The notes below the pieces were generated by a model. It saw only the letters and a list, made by a program, of their open reading frames with translations, ran no database searches and was not told where the DNA came from. Below are positions 15,160 to 24,601 of a stretch of DNA of 64,000 bases, one piece after another (within the stretch, counting starts at the first letter, position 1; each line of letters begins with the position of its first letter). Origin of the DNA: Trebonia sp963777905 (GTDB taxonomy: Bacteria > Actinomycetota > Actinomycetes > Streptosporangiales > Streptosporangiaceae); NCBI GenBank assembly GCA_963777905.1, contig CAVZSM010000013.1, forward strand, positions 150,417 through 214,416. Reading direction: 5' to 3'. Made by a program: the position numbers and the translations under genes.

Positions 15160-16460
15160 GCCTTCGCCGCCTCCCCGTCGACCGCGCGCAGCGCGTCGGT
15201 GAGCAGGCCGAGGCCTTCGCGCGCTTCCGCCTCGCTGAGCGTCAGCGGCGGCGCCATCCGCAGCGTGGCGCCGAACAGGCCGCCCTTGCCGATCAGCAGC
15301 CCGCGCTCGCGGGCCGCCTCGAGCGCCTTCCCTGCCAGCTGCGGGGACGGCTGCTTCGTCGCCGGGTCGACGAGGTCGACGGCGAACATCAGCCCGCGGC
15401 CGCGCACCTCGCCGATCGTGCTCAGCGCCGTGGCCGCCTCCTTGAGCCCGCTGATGATGATCTCGCCGGTCACCGCGGCATTGTGCTGCAGGTCATGCGA
15501 GAGCACGTAGTCCAGGGTGGCGTTCGCCGCCGTCGTGGCGATCGGGTTGCCGCCGAACGTCGAGATGCCGTTGCCGCGGATGCTGTCCAGCAGGTCGCCG
15601 CGGCCGACGACGCCGCCGATGGCGAACCCGTTGGCCAGGCCCTTGGCGAACGTCATCATGTCCGGCACGACGCCGTGCGCCTGGATGCCCCAGAAGTGCG
15701 CCCCGGTGCGGCCCCAGCCGGTCTGCACCTCGTCGGAGATCAGCAGGATGCCGTGCTCGTCGAGCACTTCCTTGTAGGCCTTGAACAGGCCGTCGGGCGC
15801 CATCGTGAACCCGCCGACGCCCTGCACCGGCTCGGCGATCAGCGCGCCGACGTCGGCCGGGTGGATGCCGGCCGACAGCAGCGCCCGCAGGTCGGCCACG
15901 CACGCGTCGATGAGCTGGGTGTCAGTCAGGTCGCGGTACTGCGGCAGCTGCCGGTCCGCGCCATGCAGGTAATGGGTGCCGAACGGATCGTTGCTGCTCG
16001 CCTTCCATGACACGTTGCCCGTGATGGCGACGGTGCCGAACGTCCGGCCGTGGTAGCTGCCCCGCATCGCCAGCACCTGGTTCGCGTTGCGCGCCACGAG
16101 GGCGGCCGCGAGCGCGGTCTCGTTGGCCTCGGAACCTGAGTTGGTGAAGAACACCTTCGCGTCCGGGATGTTCGAGAGCCTGGCGATCTTCTCCGCGAGC
16201 TCGACCTGGCTGCGGATCAGGTACAGCGTGGAGGTGTGCACCACGCCGGTCGAGATCTGCCGCTCGACCGCCTCCCGCACCTCGGCGACGTCGTAGCCGA
16301 GCATGTTGGTCAGGATTCCGGCGAAGAAGTCGAGATAGCCGCGGCCCTGGGCGTCGGTGACGCGGCAGCCCTTGCCGCTGACGATCTCGATCGGCTGGCC
16401 GTAGTAGAGGCCGACCCAGTTAGGGATTACCGCGCGGTGGCGTGCGAGAAGATCAGACAT
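15156..16460 (-). CDS. Class III PLP-dependent aminotransferase
   Basis: A 434-residue aspartate-aminotransferase-fold enzyme of class III (omega-amino acid / alanine-glyoxylate type). The PLP Lys is ~273 in MMTFAKGLANGFAIGG, and the cofactor Asp is ~243 in LLISDEVQTGWGRTG. FFTNSGSEANETAL (~104-117) binds the phosphate. Because the next gene is a malonate-semialdehyde-type dehydrogenase with overlapping ends, likely substrates are beta-alanine or 3-aminoisobutyrate, with 4-aminobutyrate as an alternative. The substrate is inferred from context only. Confidence 0.88.
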   Translation of the reverse strand: MSDLLARHRAVIPNWVGLYYGQPIEIVSGKGCRVTDAQGRGYLDFFAGILTNMLGYDVAEVREAVERQISTGVVHTSTLYLIRSQVELAEKIARLSNIPDAKVFFTNSGSEANETALAAALVARNANQVLAMRGSYHGRTFGTVAITGNVSWKASSNDPFGTHYLHGADRQLPQYRDLTDTQLIDACVADLRALLSAGIHPADVGALIAEPVQGVGGFTMAPDGLFKAYKEVLDEHGILLISDEVQTGWGRTGAHFWGIQAHGVVPDMMTFAKGLANGFAIGGVVGRGDLLDSIRGNGISTFGGNPIATTAANATLDYVLSHDLQHNAAVTGEIIISGLKEAATALSTIGEVRGRGLMFAVDLVDPATKQPSPQLAGKALEAARERGLLIGKGGLFGATLRMAPPLTLSEAEAREGLGLLTDALRAVDGEAAKA

Positions 16461-16481
16461 ACCCCTAGTCTGCCAGCACGC

Positions 16482-16622
16482 CTATGCTGCGTGAACGCGG
16501 ACGTAGTCCACCAGCATGGTCTGCGGAAACGACGTCGACCTGTCCGGCGCTACCGAGGCGGTGCCGCCGACGGCGACGTTCAGCAGCAGGTAGTAGTCGG
16601 CCCGCGTCGGGACACTGTCAGG
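16482..16622 (-). pseudogene. C-terminal stub of a GH16 glycoside hydrolase
   Basis: Minus-strand reading gives 46 codons ending at a TAG at 16482, including ADYYLLLNVAVGG, then SFPQTMLVDYVRVH. This matches the end of glycoside hydrolase family 16 (beta-glucanase-like) proteins, where LNLAVGG and FPQTMLVDYVRVY are near-universal. Nothing of the catalytic domain (ExDxxE) is present upstream, and the F420-type oxidoreductase gene takes over the same DNA. It is therefore a remnant left by a deletion. It is too short for a function. Confidence 0.7.
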
Positions 16623-17082
16623 CGAGGCGGGCGGGAAAGCCGCCGGTGGCGACCGGACCCCAGCGGCGCGGGGTCACCCGCAGCAGGGACTTGCCCTGCT
16701 TGAGCATGGCGTCGCGGTATTCGGCCCAGTCGGGGTGCTCGCCGGAGATCGAGCGGTAGTAATCCACCAGCGCGTCGATCGCCTGCGGGACGTCGAGCAC
16801 CTCGGCGGTGCCGTCGACCTGCACCCACGGGCCGCCGAAGTCGTCGGAGAGGAACAGTACGCTGACGCGGGTCGGGTCGCGGCGGGCGTTCCGTGTCTTG
16901 GCCCGCTCCGGGTAGGTGGCGATGACGATCCGGCCCTGCTCGTCGACGCCGCAGGTCACGGGCGAGGCCTGCGGGCCGCCGTCCGCGCGGGTCGTGATCA
17001 CGATCGCGTGGTGCCTGGGCCTGATGAACTCGAGCAGCTCGTCCCTGCTGACCGTGGTGTTCGTCGCGATGCTCCGTGCCAT
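16618..17082 (-). CDS. PPOX-class F420-dependent oxidoreductase
   Basis: A 154-residue split-beta-barrel protein of the pyridoxamine-phosphate-oxidase-like family, a group in which actinobacterial members often use coenzyme F420. Recognisable parts are HAIVITTRADGGPQASPVTCGVDEQGRIVIATY and RDPTRVSVLFLSDDFGGPWVQVDGTAEV. The substrate is unknown. It has its own ATG and lies ten bases upstream of nothing but the GH16 remnant, so its 3' neighbour appears to have been deleted. Confidence 0.85.
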   Translation of the reverse strand: MARSIATNTTVSRDELLEFIRPRHHAIVITTRADGGPQASPVTCGVDEQGRIVIATYPERAKTRNARRDPTRVSVLFLSDDFGGPWVQVDGTAEVLDVPQAIDALVDYYRSISGEHPDWAEYRDAMLKQGKSLLRVTPRRWGPVATGGFPARLA

Positions 17083-17091
17083 GCCACGACC

Positions 17092-18174
17092 CTATAGCGG
17101 GGCGCGCCGGGCTACCGTGGCGGGCGCGACAGACGGGATATCCGGGGTGCCCGCGAGGATCATCAGGGTGCGGAGCTCCTCGGTGAGCAGCTCGATGGTG
17201 CGGCGGACGCCGTGTTCGCCGGCGGCGGCGAGGCCGTAGGCGGCGAGGCGGCCGATGACCACCGCGTCGGCGCCGAGGGCGAGGGCGAGGAACACGTCAG
17301 CGCCGGTGCGGACGCCGCTGTCGAGCAGGACCGGGACCCGGCCCGCGACCGTCTCCGCGATCCCGGGCAGCACGTCGAGGCTGGCGGCGGCCGGGTCGAC
17401 CTGGCGGCCGCCGTGGTTGGACACCAGGATCGCGGACGCGCCCGCGCCGATCGCCGCCTCCGCCGCCTCGGTGGTGAGGATGCCCTTCGCGATCCACGGC
17501 AGGTCCTGGCGGGCGGCCGCCTCGGCGAGCCGGTCCCAGGTCCAGCTCTGCACGATGCGGTTGCCGTAGGTCTCGATGATGTTCGGGGTGCCGTCGTGGA
17601 CGGCGTTGCCCGACCAGACGACCGGGTCGGGGCGGAACCTGTTCATCCTGCTCCTGACCCGGAAACCCGTGAGCGGGCAGTCGACCGTGACGCACAGCGC
17701 GGTGTAGCCCGCGGCACGGATCCGCTTCGCTACGTGGTCGAAGGACTCGTACGGGTGCAGCTGGCCGATCCGCGCCGCCGCGGGCGCCGCGGCGGCGACC
17801 TCCGCGTAGGAGAACGTGCCGACCTCCGGCACGATCGAGGCGGTGCCGCACGCGGCGTTCGCGCGGGCCACCGCCAGGTGGCCGTCGGGGGCGAACAGGC
17901 CGTCGCCGCCGAACGGGGCGGTCAGCACCGGGAGGGAGAGCGGGATGCCGAGCACCTGGGTGCTGGTGTCGGGCGCGGTGACGCCGCTCATCGGGCGCGG
18001 TCTGATCACCCAGCGGGTGAACGCCTCGCGGTTCGCGCGCAGCGTCTGCTCGGTGCCCGCGCCGCTTTCCAGGTAGCCGGCGACCTCGGCAGGCAGGGCG
18101 CGCAGCGCCGCGGCATGGATCTCCTCGAGTGCCAGGAAGTCGGCGTTCGCTGGGTCTGTCGGCGTCCTCGTCAC
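17092..18174 (-). CDS. FMN-dependent alpha-hydroxy-acid oxidising enzyme
   Basis: A 360-residue TIM-barrel flavoprotein of the lactate/glycolate oxidase family. The active-site segment SNHGGRQVDPAAASLDVLP carries the catalytic His and substrate-binding Arg, followed by PVLLDSGVRTGADVFLALALGADAVVIGR, the FMN phosphate site. It oxidises a 2-hydroxy acid to a 2-oxo acid. Whether electrons go to oxygen or a quinone cannot be told. It begins ten bases after the IlvD/Edd dehydratase stop, so the two are probably co-transcribed in sugar-acid or hydroxy-acid breakdown. Confidence 0.88.
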   Translation of the reverse strand: MTRTPTDPANADFLALEEIHAAALRALPAEVAGYLESGAGTEQTLRANREAFTRWVIRPRPMSGVTAPDTSTQVLGIPLSLPVLTAPFGGDGLFAPDGHLAVARANAACGTASIVPEVGTFSYAEVAAAAPAAARIGQLHPYESFDHVAKRIRAAGYTALCVTVDCPLTGFRVRSRMNRFRPDPVVWSGNAVHDGTPNIIETYGNRIVQSWTWDRLAEAAARQDLPWIAKGILTTEAAEAAIGAGASAILVSNHGGRQVDPAAASLDVLPGIAETVAGRVPVLLDSGVRTGADVFLALALGADAVVIGRLAAYGLAAAGEHGVRRTIELLTEELRTLMILAGTPDIPSVAPATVARRAPL

Positions 18175-18183
18175 GCCTGCACC

Positions 18184-19881
<1,698 letters not shown>

Positions 19882-20101
19882 GCCTGGTATCGTCGGTCGC
19901 AGCATGCGGTTGCGTCTAGGGTTCCGCTGGCTGCCCGCACCTCCATGTGGGGTTTCTTACAACCAGGGCGGCCGGGACTGGACCGAGCGACGCCAGGAGC
20001 CGTTTCGTGTTTTGCGGACCGGTGAACACCTGACGGGAGAAAAGCCCTGAGGGCTCCTATTTAGCGTGCCGGTTGTACCGGCCTTGCCCCAGGAGCCTTC
20101 G

Positions 20102-21022
20102 ATGCACGCAACCGCCCTTCCGTTGCCCGTCACCCTCGCGGTGCTCGCCGCCGCCGTCACGCACGCCACCTGGAACGCGATCGCGCACGGGATCAAGGAC
20201 CAGCTGCTGGCGTTCGGGCTGATCGGGGCGGGCGGGATCCTTGTGGCGATCCCGCTGGTGATTCTGTCCCCCTTCCCGCTGTCCGCCTGCTGGCCTTACC
20301 TGCTGGCCTCGATCGTCATCCACGTCTTCTACAACCTGCTGCTGATGCGGTCCTACCGGTACGGGGAGTTCGGCCAGGTCTACCCGCTGGCGCGGGGCAC
20401 GTCGCCGCTGGTGGTGACCGTGCTCGCGGCGGTGTTCGCCGCGGAGCGGCCGTCGGCCGCGCAGGTGGCGGGCGTGCTGGTGGTGTCGTGCGGGCTGGTG
20501 CTGCTGGTGCTGGCGGGGCGCACGGGGCGGCGGGCGGCTCCCCGTGGCGGTTCTGATGACGGTTCTGGTGGCGGCGCCGGGCGCGGGGGCGGTCTCGGGC
20601 GCGCGGCGCTGGTCGCGGCGGTGGGGACCGGGCTGACGATCGCCGCCTACACCACGGTCGACGGCCTCGGAGTGCGGCTGTCCGGATCGTCGGTGGCCTA
20701 CATCGGCTGGCTGATGCTGCTGGAATCGCTGTGCGTGCCCGCCTGGGCGCTGGCCAGACGGCGGCACGTGCTGCTGTCAGGAACGTCGCGACGGGTGCTG
20801 TGGTCCGGGCTGCTTGCCGGCGGCCTGAGCGTGCTGGCATACGGGCTGGTGCTGTGGGCGCAGACCCGCGGCGATCTGGCGCCGATCGCCGCGCTGCGCG
20901 AGACCAGCGTGATCTTCGGGGCGGTGATCGGGACGGTGGTGTTCCACGAGCCGTTCGGCCGCTGGCGGATCGCGGCGACACTCCTGGTCGTTATCGGCGT
21001 CCTGCTGCTCAACGTGAGCTGA
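20102..21022 (+). CDS. EamA/DMT-family transporter
   Basis: A 306-residue integral membrane protein with ten predicted helices in two EamA halves, separated by a Gly/Ser/Arg-rich cytoplasmic loop around residues 145-175. The ATG at 20102 has a clear AGGAG at 20091-20095. An upstream in-frame start at 20066 lacks one. The family exports metabolites such as amino acids, but the substrate cannot be inferred. The 200-bp gap before it, shared with the divergent dehydratase gene, contains a small AGCCC-TGA-GGGCT hairpin near 20043-20055 and no gene. Confidence 0.87.
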   Translation: MHATALPLPVTLAVLAAAVTHATWNAIAHGIKDQLLAFGLIGAGGILVAIPLVILSPFPLSACWPYLLASIVIHVFYNLLLMRSYRYGEFGQVYPLARGTSPLVVTVLAAVFAAERPSAAQVAGVLVVSCGLVLLVLAGRTGRRAAPRGGSDDGSGGGAGRGGGLGRAALVAAVGTGLTIAAYTTVDGLGVRLSGSSVAYIGWLMLLESLCVPAWALARRRHVLLSGTSRRVLWSGLLAGGLSVLAYGLVLWAQTRGDLAPIAALRETSVIFGAVIGTVVFHEPFGRWRIAATLLVVIGVLLLNVS

Positions 21023-21134
21023 GTGCCGGCGGTTGTGCCGGGCGGCGCGGCTTTCCAGCCGCTTCTTGCTGTTATCAGGCGCGGGATCATCGTGCGGGAT
21101 CAGGCCCGGATCCCGGCGTGCTGAGTCTGGCGCG

Positions 21135-22031
21135 TTATCCCGCGCGATCTTGTACCGGCGCGACCTGCCCGTCCGGCGGTGGCGGCACGGCGCCCGGGTG
21201 CACGATCGCGGCGATGGCCTCGACGCCGTCTATCAGGCGGGGACCGGGGCGGACCACGAGGGAGTCGGCGTCGATGGCCCACACCGGAACGCCGGGCAAC
21301 GCGGCCGTCACGGCCGCGGCCTGGGCGACCGCGCCTGCCAGGTGGTAGCCGCACGGGGCAACGATGACCAGGTCAGGCTCGGCGGCGGCGACCTCGGGCC
21401 AGGTCAGCGGCTCGGATCGGCGGCCGGGCCGGGCCGCGACCGGCTCGGCGCCCGCCGCGGTCACCAGATCGGGGATCCAGTGCCCGGCCGCGAACGGAGG
21501 ATCGACCCACTCGACGACCACGACCCGCGGGCGGGGGCGGCCTTCGACCCGCGCCGCCACATCAGCCAGCCGCCCGCGGAGGTTCGCGACCAGCCGCTCG
21601 GCGCGTTCGGTCGTCCCGGTCCTTTCGCCTACCGTGAGGATCGTGTCCAGCACATCCTGGAGCGTGTACGGGTCGAGCGACAGCACGTCGGCGCTGCACC
21701 CCAGGTAGTCCAGCGCCTCCGCCACGTGCCCCGAGGGCAGCGCGCACACCCGGCACAGGTCCTGCGTCAGGATGAGGTCAGGGCGCAGCCTGGCGAGCGC
21801 GTCGGCGTGCAGCGTGTACAGGTCCTCGCCGCTGGCGAGCTGGTCACGGACGTACCGGTCGATGTCCGCCGGGGTCATGCCGGACGTGTCCCGGCCGCCT
21901 ACCACGACTTCCTTCTCTGCGCGGGCCGCGGGCGGCTCGTCACACTCGAACGTGACCCCGACGAGGTCATCGCCCAGGCCGAGCGCGTACACAATCTCAG
22001 TCGCCGACGGTAGCAGTGACACCAGACGCAC
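21135..22031 (-). CDS. BtuF-like corrinoid/siderophore-type binding protein without signal peptide
   Basis: A 298-residue protein with the class III solute-binding fold of BtuF. VRLVSLLPSATEIVYALGLGDDLVGVTFECDEP is the standard opening, and DLILTQDLCRVCALP is typical of the actinobacterial 'cobalamin-binding protein' group. There is no signal peptide or lipobox with the GTG start at 22031, and no permease or ATPase is adjacent, so it may be cytoplasmic. Extending to 22127 would add repeat-derived sequence from the palindromic elements upstream, which argues against the longer form. Confidence 0.8.
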   Translation of the reverse strand: MRLVSLLPSATEIVYALGLGDDLVGVTFECDEPPAARAEKEVVVGGRDTSGMTPADIDRYVRDQLASGEDLYTLHADALARLRPDLILTQDLCRVCALPSGHVAEALDYLGCSADVLSLDPYTLQDVLDTILTVGERTGTTERAERLVANLRGRLADVAARVEGRPRPRVVVVEWVDPPFAAGHWIPDLVTAAGAEPVAARPGRRSEPLTWPEVAAAEPDLVIVAPCGYHLAGAVAQAAAVTAALPGVPVWAIDADSLVVRPGPRLIDGVEAIAAIVHPGAVPPPPDGQVAPVQDRAG

Positions 22032-22060
22032 GTCGCCAGGATAAGGGTCGCGCGTTCGGC

Positions 22061-22240
22061 AACCTCGTATCAGTTCCGGCCCTGCCGGCCAACCTCGTAT
22101 CAGTTTCGGCCCTTGAATCCGGGACAAATCGGACGCTTGAGGGGCCGAAAGTGATACGAAGACGTCCCGGACTCATCTTTCCATCAGTTTCCGCCCTTCA
22201 ATCCGGGCAAATCGGGCGCTACAGGAGCCAAGAGTGATGG
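22061..22240. repeat. Tandem imperfect palindromic repeats
   Basis: AACCTCGTATCAGTTYCGGCCCT occurs at 22061 and again at 22091. The second starts a palindromic element at 22096-22158 whose arms (CGTATCAGTTTCGGCCC and GGGCCGAAAGTGATACG) differ at one pair. A diverged second element lies at 22181-22240 (CCATCA to TGATGG). Both share the core CCTTGAATCCGGG / CCTTCAATCCGGG followed by CAAATCGG. They fill most of the 357-bp gap before the next gene. They look like REP- or MITE-type units. Bases 22241-22388 are G-rich and show no gene. Confidence 0.75.
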
Positions 22241-22388
22241 GAAGTTGAGGAGTGGGCCCGGGATGGTCGGGCCGGGCGAGGGAGTGTGGGGCGCTGGGGT
22301 GGCCGTAGGGCGGGTGCAAGGGCACTGGGGTGGCCGTGGCGCGGGGGCGTGGAGGGCCGGGGTGTGGGCGCGGGGGCATACTGTGGCC

Positions 22389-22844
22389 ATGGTGGCGTGG
22401 GCGGATGTGGAGCGGGCGGAGCCTGAGTTCGCGGCGCGGGTGCGGCGGCTCTTTGATGCGGGCAGGCATAAGACGATCGCGACGCTGCGGGCCGATGGGT
22501 CGCCGCGGATCTCGGGCATCGAGTGCGAGTTCGCTGACGGGGAGCTCACGTTCGGGTCGATGCCGGGCGCGCGCAAGGGCGCGGACCTGCGACGGGATCC
22601 TCGGTTCGCGCTGCATGGCCCGACGGTTCATCCGGTGACGGGCAAGGAGGCCGAGTGGCCGGGTGAGGCGAAGATCGCCGGGCGGGCGGTTCCCGCCGGG
22701 CCAGCCGGCGAAGGAGCCGCTGCTGAGATGTTCGCTGCCGACATTTCCGAGGTCGCTGTCACCCGGCTGAACCCTGAGGCGACGCTGCTGGTCATCGAGT
22801 CGTGGACGCCGCGGCGCGGACTTCGCGTGGTCGAGCGCGAGTAA
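22389..22844 (+). CDS. Pyridoxamine 5'-phosphate oxidase-like protein
   Basis: A 151-residue flavin- or F420-binding split-barrel protein. RRLFDAGRHKTIATLRADGSPRISGIECEF is the usual N-terminal strand pair, and DLRRDPRFALHGPT follows in the family pattern. Its reaction is unknown. The ATG at 22389 was chosen. A GTG six bases earlier is equally in frame. The small hypothetical gene starts 20 bases downstream on the same strand, so the two may be co-transcribed. Confidence 0.8.
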   Translation: MVAWADVERAEPEFAARVRRLFDAGRHKTIATLRADGSPRISGIECEFADGELTFGSMPGARKGADLRRDPRFALHGPTVHPVTGKEAEWPGEAKIAGRAVPAGPAGEGAAAEMFAADISEVAVTRLNPEATLLVIESWTPRRGLRVVERE

Positions 22845-22864
22845 CGGGCGCTACCCTCGCTCGC

Positions 22865-23233
22865 ATGGATGAGTTCAAGGCTCGCCGGGTGGTCGACGCC
22901 CTTCGCGATCGTGGCGTCAATGCTCACCTGTTCCGCGGCGAGGCGTTCGGCGTGCGCGTGACGCTGACCGGCGGGCGCGAGGCCGAATGGGACACCGACG
23001 GCACGGCGGGTCTCGAGGCCCAGGTGATGCTCGACGGCATGCTCGTGGGCTACGTGCCCGAGATCGAAGGCTCCGAGGGATTCGACGAATCCCAGATAGT
23101 CGAGGCCATCGCCAGCACCGATTACGACCAGCCCATCGCGCACCAGCGTCCCGTCCCCGCCCCGCCTGGTCCGGCTCTCACTCGCGAAGGCGGCGTCTTT
23201 CGCCGCTTCCTCGATGGCTTCCGATACCGGTAG
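22865..23233 (+). CDS. Hypothetical acidic protein, 122 aa
   Basis: I do not recognise this family. The protein begins MDEFKARRVVDALRDRGVNAHLFRGEAFGVRVTL, an alpha-beta opening, and continues with a beta-rich WDTDGTAGLEAQVMLDGMLVGYVPEIEG and a basic tail FRRFLDGFRYR. No signal or membrane segment is present. The ATG at 22865 follows the previous stop by 20 bases. Codon use matches its neighbours, which supports a real gene. Confidence 0.65.
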   Translation: MDEFKARRVVDALRDRGVNAHLFRGEAFGVRVTLTGGREAEWDTDGTAGLEAQVMLDGMLVGYVPEIEGSEGFDESQIVEAIASTDYDQPIAHQRPVPAPPGPALTREGGVFRRFLDGFRYR

Positions 23234-23248
23234 GCGAGCTGCCCGGCG

Positions 23249-23863
23249 TCACTCCTGGAGCAGGCCCGCGGCTGCGAACGCCCGCTGGTAGATCTCGCGG
23301 ATGACCTGCTCTTTGCGGGCGTTGTACTCCATCACGTGCTCGCCTCTGGCATTGGCCTCGGACGCGGCCTGCCGCTTGATGTCGGCGTACCGGTCGCGAT
23401 CGCCGGAGTTGCCCCGCAGCCAGTCGCGGAAGATCCGGTGCCGAACCGGCTCGGGACTGTCGAATCCGAAGACGTGCAGGTTGCTGCGGGGAGGCTCGTC
23501 CGCCCGCAGCGCCCGGTGGCCGTACCACCAGGGCTCGCGGATCACGAGCGTGAACCCGGCCGCCTCTAGCGCGGGCACGTAGTCCTGCTCGCGGCCGGGA
23601 TCCGCCACCAGCAGGTCGATGTCGATGATGGGCTTGGCCGGCAGTCCCGGAACCGAGGTCGAGCCCACGTGATCGAGCTGCAGTACCCGCCAGCCGAGGA
23701 CCTCGCGGATCCTGGCGGCGAGTTCCTCGTAGCGCTGCGGCCAGCCGGGGTCGGGCTCGGTCATCTCGATCCCGGTACCGGGGGCGGCGCCAGGAACCCA
23801 TGGATCGGCTCCCGGTGGCGGCGGGGAGTCGTCAAACGCGATGATCTCGGCTCGGGTGGGCAT
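23249..23863 (-). CDS. GrpB-family protein (nucleotidyltransferase fold)
   Basis: A 204-residue GrpB/UPF0157 protein. The family core reads VLQLDHVGSTSVPGLPAKPIIDIDLLV, where the GST and two Asp (DID) mark a nucleotidyltransferase-like site, followed by FTLVIREPWWYGHRAL and NLHVFGFDSPEPVRHRIFRDWLR. The biological function of the family is not settled. Its N-terminal ~25 residues look like a variable extension, and an internal start near MTEPDPGWPQRYEEL is possible. Confidence 0.85.
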   Translation of the reverse strand: MPTRAEIIAFDDSPPPPGADPWVPGAAPGTGIEMTEPDPGWPQRYEELAARIREVLGWRVLQLDHVGSTSVPGLPAKPIIDIDLLVADPGREQDYVPALEAAGFTLVIREPWWYGHRALRADEPPRSNLHVFGFDSPEPVRHRIFRDWLRGNSGDRDRYADIKRQAASEANARGEHVMEYNARKEQVIREIYQRAFAAAGLLQE

Positions 23864-23876
23864 TGCCGCAGTCTAT

Positions 23877-24533
23877 TTACCGGCGGGTGAATGTCAGGTG
23901 GGTGACGCCGCTCGGGGAGCTGACCGCCTCGACGTCGAAGCGCTCCTCGAGGCCCTCGGAGCCGTCCCACAGCCGCTCCCCTCGCCCCAGGACGATGGGC
24001 ACCAGCACGATGTGCATGTGGTCGATCAGGTCGGCGGCCAGGAACTGGCGGATGGTGGCCGGGCCGCCGCCGATGCGGACGTCGAGGCCGCCCGCGGCCT
24101 CGCGGGCGGCCGCCAGCGCTTCGACCGGGCTGGCGTCGATGAAGTGGAAGGTCGTGCCGCCCTTCATTTCTATGGAGGGCCTGGCGTGGTGGGTGAGCAC
24201 GAAGACCGGGGTGTGGAAGACCGGGTCGTCACCCCACCAGCCCTTCCATTCCTCGTCCTCCCACGGGCCGCGCTGCGGGCCGAACTTGTTGCGCCCCATG
24301 ATCTCCGCGCCGATACCGGGTCCCCAGTTGCTCGCGAAGGCCTCGTCGACGCCGGCGCTGCCGCCGGGTTCGCCGCCGGGTTCGCCGTGCATCGCGCGGA
24401 AGGTGCGGGTGGCGAAGAACCAGTTCATCAGGCGGCCGCTCGCGTGCCCGAAGGGCGCCTCCAGGCTTTGCCCCTCACCTGTGCCGTATCCGTCGAGCGA
24501 GACGGAGAAGTTGTGCACCCGAACCCGCGACAT
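23877..24533 (-). CDS. Dihydrofolate-reductase-like (RibD C-terminal) protein
   Basis: A 218-residue protein of the RibD C-terminal/DHFR-like family. It opens RVRVHNFSVSLDGYGTG, has the nucleotide-binding segment LDVRIGGGPATIRQFLAADLIDHMHIVLVPIVLGRGERLWDG, and ends with a short beta-rich tail. Many such proteins occur in actinobacteria with unknown substrates, and true dihydrofolate reduction should not be assumed. It lies 13 bases upstream of the grpB-like gene on the same strand. Confidence 0.85.
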   Translation of the reverse strand: MSRVRVHNFSVSLDGYGTGEGQSLEAPFGHASGRLMNWFFATRTFRAMHGEPGGEPGGSAGVDEAFASNWGPGIGAEIMGRNKFGPQRGPWEDEEWKGWWGDDPVFHTPVFVLTHHARPSIEMKGGTTFHFIDASPVEALAAAREAAGGLDVRIGGGPATIRQFLAADLIDHMHIVLVPIVLGRGERLWDGSEGLEERFDVEAVSSPSGVTHLTFTRR

Positions 24534-24601
24534 GCGGAGCCTCCTGTCTGGCGTCCCGGATCATCACACTGTCAGACTGACGTCCCGGGGGGAACTCATC
24601 G

